Positions 1 to 5,391 of a stretch of 19,007 nucleotides of DNA are shown one piece after another. The DNA comes from an uncultured Eubacteriales bacterium (GTDB lineage Bacteria > Bacillota > Clostridia > Lachnospirales > Lachnospiraceae). Position numbers and translations under genes: made by a program. Under the pieces are notes generated by a model. The model was not told the DNA's origin. It worked only from the letters and a program-made list of their open reading frames with translations, and did no database searches. The stretch's first letter is position 1. The number at the start of each line of letters is the position of its first letter. The DNA is taken from contig CACZSO010000095.1 in assembly GCA_902783795.1 (NCBI GenBank), forward strand, positions 1-19,007, given 5' to 3'.

Positions 1-3
1 ACA

Positions 4-54
4 AAGGCTTCCCCTTGAGGGGAAGCTGTCAGCCGCAGGCTGACTGATGAGGTG
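4..54 (+). repeat. Two-hairpin palindromic repeat, copy 1
   Basis: Hairpin A is CTTCCCC-TTGA-GGGGAAG. Hairpin B is GTCAGCC-GCA-GGCTGAC. The element ends in TGATGAGGTG. It is identical to the copy at 464-514 except for one base in the loop of hairpin B. It lies upstream of the DUF559 gene in the same orientation. Confidence 0.9.
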
Positions 55-68
55 TCCTGCAACATAAT
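40..68 (+). promoter_or_regulatory. Possible promoter of the DUF559 gene, -35 inside the repeat
   Basis: CTGACT (40-45) matches four of six -35 bases. A 17-nt spacer separates it from CATAAT (63-68), which matches five of six -10 bases. The -35 would lie in the right arm of repeat copy 1. This rests on pattern matching only. Confidence 0.3.
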
Positions 69-103
69 CATATATTCAACGAGGCTTCCGGCTGCTTGAA
101 CGT

Positions 104-463
104 TTGAATCATAATAACAACCCGAAACTGACAAAGTACTCTCAGTCACTGCGTAAACAGATGACGAAAGAGGAACGGCATTTATGGTATGATTTCCTGA
201 AATCCCTCCCCGTAACCGTTAATCGCCAGAAAACCTTGGGAAACTACATCCTGGATTTTTATATCGCCAAGGCAAAGATCGCGATCGAACTGGACGGGTC
301 ACAGCATTATGAGCAGGAAGGGAAGGGAAAGGACATTGAAAGAGATCAGTATTTGAATAGTATGGGCATTCAAGTACTGAGGTACAGTAATTATGAAGTG
401 AATAAAAACTTCGAGGCAGTGTGCCAGGATATATGGAACCATATATTCAGGCAAAAAGGTTGA
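104..463 (+). CDS. DUF559 family PD-(D/E)xK endonuclease-like protein
   Basis: This is a 119-residue protein of the DUF559 family, related to Vsr-type PD-(D/E)xK nucleases. The N-terminal helix region carries LRKQMTKEERHLWYDFL (residues 16-32). The nuclease core follows: Arg41-Gln42-Lys43, Asp51 in YILDFY, then Glu62-x-Asp64 in IELDGSQHY, the likely metal ligands. Length is normal for the family. The start is uncertain: TTG at 104 gives the usual family N-terminus but has no good ribosome site, while CTG at 92 lies 7 nt after a GAGG. GC is about 43 percent by hand count, clearly below the following genes, which suggests transfer. The stop is followed after zero bases by a second repeat copy, so the gene sits between two same-orientation palindromic repeats. 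Its biological role is not established; nuclease activity is inferred from the fold motifs. Confidence 0.85.
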   Translation: MNHNNNPKLTKYSQSLRKQMTKEERHLWYDFLKSLPVTVNRQKTLGNYILDFYIAKAKIAIELDGSQHYEQEGKGKDIERDQYLNSMGIQVLRYSNYEVNKNFEAVCQDIWNHIFRQKG

Positions 464-514
464 AAGGCTTCCCCTTGAGGGGAAGCTGTCAGCCGTAGGC
501 TGACTGATGAGGTG
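464..514 (+). repeat. Two-hairpin palindromic repeat, copy 2
   Basis: This matches copy 1 at 50 of 51 positions. The difference is in the hairpin B loop (GTA instead of GCA), so pairing is kept. It begins directly after the DUF559 stop codon. Confidence 0.9.
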
Positions 515-530
515 GCAGATAATTATGGGA

Positions 531-616
531 CACCTCATCCGCCCCTGCGGGGCACCTTAGGCCTCTCGCCGCGCTGGACGGGTGCCACTGGCACCCAGCG
601 GCCTCAAGGGGAAGGC
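531..616 (-). repeat. Long variant of the palindromic repeat, inverted
   Basis: Read on the - strand, this starts CCTTCCCCTTGAGG and ends GGATGAGGTG like the short repeats. An extra internal block of about 40 bp is present. Inside it, CGCTGG pairs with CCAGCG and encloses GGTGCC-AGT-GGCACC. Hairpin B here is GCCCC-GCA-GGGGC. A related long copy lies at 9388-9474 in the opposite orientation. Together with 464-514 it forms a convergent pair separated by 16 nt. Confidence 0.85.
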
Positions 617-627
617 TTTTGGAGATT

Positions 628-1290
628 ATGGATTATAAGAGAATTACCTTACTCTCCGGTCATTACGGCTCCGGAAAAACTAACGTAGCCGTGAACATGG
701 CCATGGAGCTGAAAAAAGAATACGAACGTGTGACGGTGGCGGACCTGGACATCGTGAATCCGTACTTCAGGACCCTGGACAGCAAGGCGGATTTTGATCA
801 TGCGGGGATCCGGCTCATCGTCTCTGAATACGCGAATACGAATCTGGACGTGCCGGCTCTGCCCCAGGAGATCTACACCATCGTGGACGATACATTGGCT
901 CATGTGGTGATCGATGTGGGAGGTGATGAGCGGGGCGCCCTGGCGCTGGGCCGCATTTCGGACCGCATCAGGGAAGAGAATGACTATGAGATGCTTCTGG
1001 TGATCAACCGCTTCCGGCCGCTGACACGCACGCCGGAGGATGTACTGGTGGTCATGAGGGAGATCGAGGCGGCCGGCGGGATTCCTTTTACCGGGATCGT
1101 GAATGATTCGAACCTGGGAGCGGAGACGGACGCGGAAACGGTCCGGAGTTCCCTGGGGTTCGCGCAAGAAGTTTCTAAACTTACCGGATTGCCGGTAGTA
1201 ATGACAGCCGTGGAAGAGGAGCTGTATGAGGAACTGAAGGATGAAATACCGGACCTGTTTCCCATGAAGCTGCAGAAACGGCCGGTGTAA
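628..1290 (+). CDS. MinD/ParA-like P-loop ATPase beside the 2-oxoacid oxidoreductase
   Basis: This is a 220-residue soluble ATPase of the SIMIBI (MinD/ParA/CooC-like) class. The Walker A motif is GHYGSGKT at residues 11-18. A switch-like segment ADLDIVNPYFR lies at 38-48, and the Walker B-like VVIDVGGDERG begins near residue 93. ATG at 628 was chosen because it gives the compact N-terminus MDYKRITLL; TTG at 619 is an alternative. GGAG lies only 3 nt before this ATG, so translation may use the purine-rich end of the upstream repeat. It leads an operon with the ferredoxin and VOR subunits. Small ATPases of this kind are found next to such oxidoreductases in clostridia. A role in cofactor or Fe-S maturation is plausible but unproven, because no metal-binding motif distinguishes it from other MinD-like proteins. 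Confidence 0.8.
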   Translation: MDYKRITLLSGHYGSGKTNVAVNMAMELKKEYERVTVADLDIVNPYFRTLDSKADFDHAGIRLIVSEYANTNLDVPALPQEIYTIVDDTLAHVVIDVGGDERGALALGRISDRIREENDYEMLLVINRFRPLTRTPEDVLVVMREIEAAGGIPFTGIVNDSNLGAETDAETVRSSLGFAQEVSKLTGLPVVMTAVEEELYEELKDEIPDLFPMKLQKRPV

Positions 1291-1339
1291 CACCTCATCC
1301 GTCTGCTGCGCAGACACCTTCCCCAAAGGGGAAGGCTTT
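1291..1339 (-). repeat. Two-hairpin palindromic repeat, inverted, inside the operon
   Basis: It starts directly after the ATPase stop codon. The B stem is GTCTGC/GCAGAC and the A stem is CCTTCCCC-AAA-GGGGAAGG, followed by CTTTG. It lies between the ATPase gene and the ferredoxin gene, so a transcript covering both would carry two strong hairpins. Confidence 0.88.
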
Positions 1340-1363
1340 GATAAAAGTAGGAGGAAGAAACAA

Positions 1364-1573
1364 ATGGGCAAGGTAACGTTTGACGTTGACAATTGCAAAG
1401 GCTGCGGGCTCTGTGTGCTCGCCTGCCCCAAAAAGATCCTTCAGATCTCACAGGATGTGATCAATAAAAAAGGTCACCATCCGGCGGAGATCACAGACGA
1501 GTCAGCATGCATCGGCTGCGCTTCCTGCGCGACCATGTGTCCGGACTGCATTATAACAGTGGAAAGGGAGTGA
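1364..1573 (+). CDS. 2[4Fe-4S] ferredoxin, delta subunit of the VOR-type oxidoreductase
   Basis: This 69-residue ferredoxin accepts the electrons released when the oxidoreductase decarboxylates a 2-oxoacid. Two cluster motifs are visible. The first is Cys11-x2-Cys14-x2-Cys17-x3-Cys21-Pro. The second is Cys49-x2-Cys52-x2-Cys55-x3-Cys59-Pro, with an additional Cys62. The ATG at 1364 follows a strong GTAGGAGGAAG site. The next gene starts 4 nt after the stop, so the two are translated as one operon. A separate delta subunit placed before alpha is the usual layout of four-subunit 2-oxoacid:ferredoxin oxidoreductases of this class. Confidence 0.92.
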   Translation: MGKVTFDVDNCKGCGLCVLACPKKILQISQDVINKKGHHPAEITDESACIGCASCATMCPDCIITVERE

Positions 1574-1577
1574 GATC

Positions 1578-2639
1578 ATGGCAGACAAAGTATTAATGAA
1601 GGGCAATGAAGCTATCGCGGAAGCCGCGATCATCGCCGGCTGCCGTCACTATTTCGGCTACCCCATCACACCCCAGACGGAGATCGCGGCCTACATGGCC
1701 AAGCAGATGCCCAAGATCGGCGGGACCTTCCTTCAGGCAGAGTCCGAGATCGCAGCCATCAACATGGTCTACGGTGTTTCTTCTGCCGGAAAAAGAGTCA
1801 TGACTTCTTCTTCCAGCCCTGGTATCTCCTTAAAGGGTGAGGGTATCTCTTATCTGGCCGGTGCCGATCTTCCGGCACTGATCGTCAATGCACAGCGCGG
1901 CGGCCCCGGTTTAGGCGGCATCCAGCCCAGCCAGTCGGATTATTTCCAGGCGACCCGCGGCGGCGGACATGGTGACTACCACCTCATCGTCCTGACCCCG
2001 GCTTCTGTCCAGGAAATGGCAGAACTGACCATCAAGGGGTTTGAGCTGGCCGATAAGTACCGCATGCCCGCCATGATCCTGGCGGACGGCACCATCGGAC
2101 AGATGATGGAGCCGGTATCCTTCGATTTCGAAGTCGCGCCCCAGATCGAAAAACCCTGGGCCACCACCGGCACAAAAATGGAAAGAAAGCACAACATCGT
2201 CAACTCCCTGTATTTAGACCCGGCTACGCTGGAAGTCAAGAACATCGAGCGCTACGAGCGGTATAAGATCGTAGAAGAAAATGAGACGATGTATGAAGAA
2301 TATATGGCGGATGATGCGGATATCGTCCTGGCAGCCTTTGGTATAGCCGCCCGTGTGGCGAAGAGCGCCGTCAATGAAGCGCGGAAACAGGGCATCAAAG
2401 CCGGCCTGATCCGTCCCATCACTGTATGGCCCTTCCCGAAGGCGCCCTTTAAGAAGGCTGTGGAACATTGCAAGGCCATTATTTCCGTGGAACTGTCCAT
2501 GGGCCAGATGATCGAGGATGTGAAACTGGCTTCTGAAATGAAGGTTCCGGTGACCCTGACCAGCAGGGTGGGCGGCATGATCCCGACCCCGAACCAGATC
2601 CTTGAAGATATTAAAAAAGCAGCGGAAGGAGGCAGATGA
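1578..2639 (+). CDS. vorB: 2-oxoacid (2-oxoisovalerate):ferredoxin oxidoreductase alpha subunit VorB
   Basis: This 353-residue protein is the alpha (pyrimidine-binding plus transketolase C-terminal-like) subunit of a 2-oxoacid:ferredoxin oxidoreductase. The N-terminal part carries GNEAIAEAAIIAGCRHYFGYPITPQTEI and the QAESE segment, followed by a Gly-rich NAQRGGPGLGGIQPSQSD region. These are typical of VorB-type proteins. The C-terminal domain from about residue 235 includes KAGLIRPITVWPFP. The enzyme family oxidatively decarboxylates branched 2-oxoacids to acyl-CoA, CO2 and reduced ferredoxin, and can run in reverse. The ribosome site AAGGGAG overlaps the ferredoxin stop. The stop overlaps a possible start of the beta gene as ATGA. 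The branched-chain preference is inferred from similarity to VorB and from nearby ilvE, not from visible substrate residues. Confidence 0.9.
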   Translation: MADKVLMKGNEAIAEAAIIAGCRHYFGYPITPQTEIAAYMAKQMPKIGGTFLQAESEIAAINMVYGVSSAGKRVMTSSSSPGISLKGEGISYLAGADLPALIVNAQRGGPGLGGIQPSQSDYFQATRGGGHGDYHLIVLTPASVQEMAELTIKGFELADKYRMPAMILADGTIGQMMEPVSFDFEVAPQIEKPWATTGTKMERKHNIVNSLYLDPATLEVKNIERYERYKIVEENETMYEEYMADDADIVLAAFGIAARVAKSAVNEARKQGIKAGLIRPITVWPFPKAPFKKAVEHCKAIISVELSMGQMIEDVKLASEMKVPVTLTSRVGGMIPTPNQILEDIKKAAEGGR

Positions 2640-3397
2640 ACATGGTAGTTTTTGAAAAACCGAAAGCACTTACGGATGTACCGTTCCACTATTGCCCCGG
2701 CTGTACCCACGGCATCGTTCATCGTCTGGTGGCAGAAGTCATCGATGAACTTGGCATAGAGGGAAAGACCATTGGCATTGCGCCTGTCGGCTGCTCTGTC
2801 ATGGCTTATGATTATTTTACCTGTGATATGATCGAAGCAGCCCACGGAAGAGCTCCGGCAGTGGCCACCGGCGTCAAACGCGCGGATCCCGAGAACCACA
2901 TCGTCTTCACCTACCAGGGTGACGGCGATCTGGCTTCCATCGGTATGGCGGAGACCGTCCATGCGGCAGCCCGCAACGAGAATATCACCATCATCTTCAT
3001 CAATAACGCGATCTACGGCATGACTGGCGGCCAGATGGCCCCCACGTCGCTGCCCGGCCAGGTCACCCAGACATCGCCTTATGGCCGCAACACCGACCTT
3101 TGCGGCTGGCCCATCAAGGTCTGTGAACTTTTGTCTGAGCTGGACGGCCCCGAGTATTTAGAGCGCGTGACCGTTAACTCAGTGGCCCATGTGCGTCAGG
3201 CAAAGAGAGCCATCAAGAAGGCTTTCCAGAACCAGATCGACAACAAGGGCTTCTCCCTCATCGAAGTGCTGTCTTCCTGCCCGACCAACTGGGGCATGAC
3301 ACCGGAGAAGGCGCTGAAGTGGATCGACGATGCTATGATCCCGTATTATCCTCTGGGCGTGTATAAAGACCGCTCGGCACAGAAGAAGGAGGCCTGA
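2636..3397 (+). CDS. 2-oxoacid:ferredoxin oxidoreductase beta subunit (thiamine diphosphate-binding)
   Basis: This 253-residue protein carries the thiamine diphosphate site of the complex. YCPGCTHG at residues 19-26 is the conserved N-terminal Cys-x2-Cys element of this subunit class. GDGD at 95-98 followed by Asn123 in FINNAIYGMTGGQ is the thiamine diphosphate and Mg2+ binding motif. Two starts are possible: ATG at 2636 overlaps the vorB stop but lies only 3 nt after AAGGAGG, while ATG at 2642 has 9-nt spacing and may be preferred. Either way, translation is coupled to vorB. With alpha, gamma and delta encoded next to it, the complex is complete in the window. Confidence 0.92.
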   Translation: MNMVVFEKPKALTDVPFHYCPGCTHGIVHRLVAEVIDELGIEGKTIGIAPVGCSVMAYDYFTCDMIEAAHGRAPAVATGVKRADPENHIVFTYQGDGDLASIGMAETVHAAARNENITIIFINNAIYGMTGGQMAPTSLPGQVTQTSPYGRNTDLCGWPIKVCELLSELDGPEYLERVTVNSVAHVRQAKRAIKKAFQNQIDNKGFSLIEVLSSCPTNWGMTPEKALKWIDDAMIPYYPLGVYKDRSAQKKEA

Positions 3398-3398
3398 T

Positions 3399-3929
3399 AT
3401 GATGACACAGTATCTTTTTGCCGGATTCGGCGGCCAGGGCATCCTTTTCGCCGGAAAACTGCTGGCTTATAAGGGCCTGACGGAAGAAAAAAACGTAAGC
3501 TGGCTTCCCTCCTACGGACCGGAAATGCGCGGCGGCACTGCCAACTGCAGCGTTATCATCAGTGATGACCCGGTAGGCGCGCCCATCGTCTTAAATCCGG
3601 ACGTGCTGATCGCCATGAACCTGCCCTCTCTGGATAAGTATGAGGACGATGTGGTTCCCGGCGGCACCATCATCGTGGATTCTTCCCTCATCGAGCGTGA
3701 AGTGAAGCGGACGGACGTGAAGGTCGTCTATATCCCCGCTACGAAGATGGCATCTGACAATGGACTGGACGGCCTGGCGAACATGATCATCTGCGGCAAG
3801 CTGATGGAGATGGCCGGTGAATATAACGAAGAGACCATCGAAAAAGCATTGGCCAAATGCATTTCTGCAAGACATGCGGACCTTCTGGAGTACAACCGGA
3901 AAGCCCTGAAGATGGGAAAGGAATTCTAG
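3399..3929 (+). CDS. 2-oxoacid:ferredoxin oxidoreductase gamma subunit
   Basis: This 176-residue protein is the gamma subunit (POR/KOR gamma domain), which helps bind CoA and assembles with the alpha-beta core. Its signature is [14 protein letters not shown] at residues 7-20, then [15 protein letters not shown] and [14 protein letters not shown]. Length is normal. The start codon is one of two adjacent ATGs, 3399 or 3402, after AAGGAGG with 6-nt spacing to the first. It begins 2 nt after the beta stop. It is the last gene of the tightly spaced oxidoreductase operon. The next gene follows after 47 nt with no clear terminator, so read-through is possible. Confidence 0.92.
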   Translation: MMTQYLFAGFGGQGILFAGKLLAYKGLTEEKNVSWLPSYGPEMRGGTANCSVIISDDPVGAPIVLNPDVLIAMNLPSLDKYEDDVVPGGTIIVDSSLIEREVKRTDVKVVYIPATKMASDNGLDGLANMIICGKLMEMAGEYNEETIEKALAKCISARHADLLEYNRKALKMGKEF

Positions 3930-3976
3930 ACCCTTCTTAAGCCTTCAAACATTTTTACATAAAGATCTGACAAATT

Positions 3977-5389
3977 ATGAGAAACATTATATTATCTGAT
4001 GTCACCATTAAAACCTGTGCGGAAGCGGGCAGTCAGCAGCTGACTTTTAAAGAGAAGCTGGAGACAGCCCGGCTTCTGGACGGCCTGAACGTGCCGGTGA
4101 TAGAATTGCCGAAGATCGCCCACGAAAGAGCAGACAGCCTGCTGATCAAATCCATTGCGGGTATTCTGAATAACAGTGTGCTTTCTGTGGATGCAGGACT
4201 GACAAAGGACAGCATCGAAATGACCTGGGAAGCTTTGAAAGAAGCGAAGAATCCCAGGCTTTCTGTGCAGGCGTCCTTAAGTTCTGCCCGGATGGAGTAC
4301 GTGTACCGCATGAAAGCCGATGGCATGAAGCAGGCAGTGGAAGAGGCGGTGAAATGCTGTGTCAGTCTGACGGACGATGTGGAATTCGTGGCCGAGGATG
4401 CGACGCGGACGGACTTCACGTATCTGGCCGAAGTGCTGGAAGTGGTCATTGCAGGCGGTGCCTCTACCATCACATTGAACGATACTGCCGGCACGATGCT
4501 CCCGGTGGAGTATGAAGCGTTCCTTAAGAAGCTGTACGAAGAAGTGCCGGCCCTTAAGAACGTGAAACTGGGCGCCGCGTTTAAGAATGATCTGAATCTG
4601 GCGGAAGCCCTGGCAGTGACCGCGGTTTCCTGCGGTGCATCAGAGATCAAGGTCTCCGCAGCGGATCTGAATACTGTTTCCCTGACAGCTTTTGCCGTGC
4701 TTTTAAAAGAAAAGCAGGGATATCTGCAGGCATCTTCCGAGATCCGTGTCAGCGAGATCAACCGGACGGTCCGGAATATAGCCCGCCTGATCCAGAATAA
4801 AGACCAGGGGAATTCTCCTTTTGACGACGGTGTCCGGGAATACTCCGAGGACATCTCCTACGATGTCCATGACACCATGGAAGAGGTCATGAAAGGAGTG
4901 CAGCTTCTGGGCTATGAGCTGACGGAAAGCGATAAGATGAGGGTTTACAATGCCTTCAAGAACATCGCCTCCCGTAAAGAAAGCGTCGGCATCCGGGAGC
5001 TGGAAGTCATCATCGCCTCCGAAGCCATGCAGGTGCCGGATACGTATACCCTGGTGAATTACATGGTGACCACCGGCAATGCCATGGATATCGTGGCACA
5101 TCTGAAACTTAAATACGGCGAGGAGATCCTGGATGGGCTGTCCTTAGGCGATGGTCCTGTGGATGCTGCTTTCCTGGCCATAGAGAAGATCACCGGGACC
5201 CATTATGAACTGGATGATTTCCAGATCCAGTCCATTACCGAAGGCCGTGAAGCCATGGGTCAGACCATCGTGAAACTCCGCTCCGGCGGGCTGGTCTACT
5301 CCGGCATGGGTCTTTCTACCGACATTATCGGTTCCGCTATTTTAGCGTATATCAACGCCCTGAATAAGATCGTTTATGAGGAGGCCTGA
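3977..5389 (+). CDS. 2-isopropylmalate synthase-like (DRE-TIM) protein with degenerate active site
   Basis: This 470-residue protein has the architecture of 2-isopropylmalate synthase: an N-terminal DRE-TIM barrel, a linker (about 280-325) and a C-terminal LeuA dimerisation/regulatory domain. The latter shows SDKMRVYNAFKNIASRKE and an ending TIVKLRSGGLVYSG then STDIIGSAILAYINALNK. The barrel keeps EDATRTD and LNDTAGT. Aligning IILSDVTIKTCAEAG without gaps to the usual DTTLRDGEQ keeps Asp8 but replaces Arg by Lys12 and Glu by Ala15. The usual metal-binding His-x-His before Asn-Asp is Ala201-Phe-Lys203 here, while Asn232 seems kept. The GERAGN motif is mostly lost. I therefore do not call it functional LeuA. 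It may be a regulatory paralogue or have a different reaction. The ribosome site is weak. The next gene starts 2 nt after its stop. Confidence 0.8.
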   Translation: MRNIILSDVTIKTCAEAGSQQLTFKEKLETARLLDGLNVPVIELPKIAHERADSLLIKSIAGILNNSVLSVDAGLTKDSIEMTWEALKEAKNPRLSVQASLSSARMEYVYRMKADGMKQAVEEAVKCCVSLTDDVEFVAEDATRTDFTYLAEVLEVVIAGGASTITLNDTAGTMLPVEYEAFLKKLYEEVPALKNVKLGAAFKNDLNLAEALAVTAVSCGASEIKVSAADLNTVSLTAFAVLLKEKQGYLQASSEIRVSEINRTVRNIARLIQNKDQGNSPFDDGVREYSEDISYDVHDTMEEVMKGVQLLGYELTESDKMRVYNAFKNIASRKESVGIRELEVIIASEAMQVPDTYTLVNYMVTTGNAMDIVAHLKLKYGEEILDGLSLGDGPVDAAFLAIEKITGTHYELDDFQIQSITEGREAMGQTIVKLRSGGLVYSGMGLSTDIIGSAILAYINALNKIVYEEA

Positions 5390-5391
5390 GG

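Noticed and set aside
500..528. Promoter using CTGACT of repeat copy 2
   Set aside because: At 16-17 nt spacing the -10 would be ATTATG or TTATGG, a poor match.
1314..1339. Rho-independent terminator between ATPase and ferredoxin genes
   Set aside because: The hairpin is strong but is followed only by CTTTG, and it is part of the dispersed repeat; it may attenuate but I would not call a terminator.
649..1451. Long - strand frames opposite the ATPase and ferredoxin genes
   Set aside because: The + strand frames encode clear Walker and Fe-S motifs; the antisense products look like composition-driven shadows.
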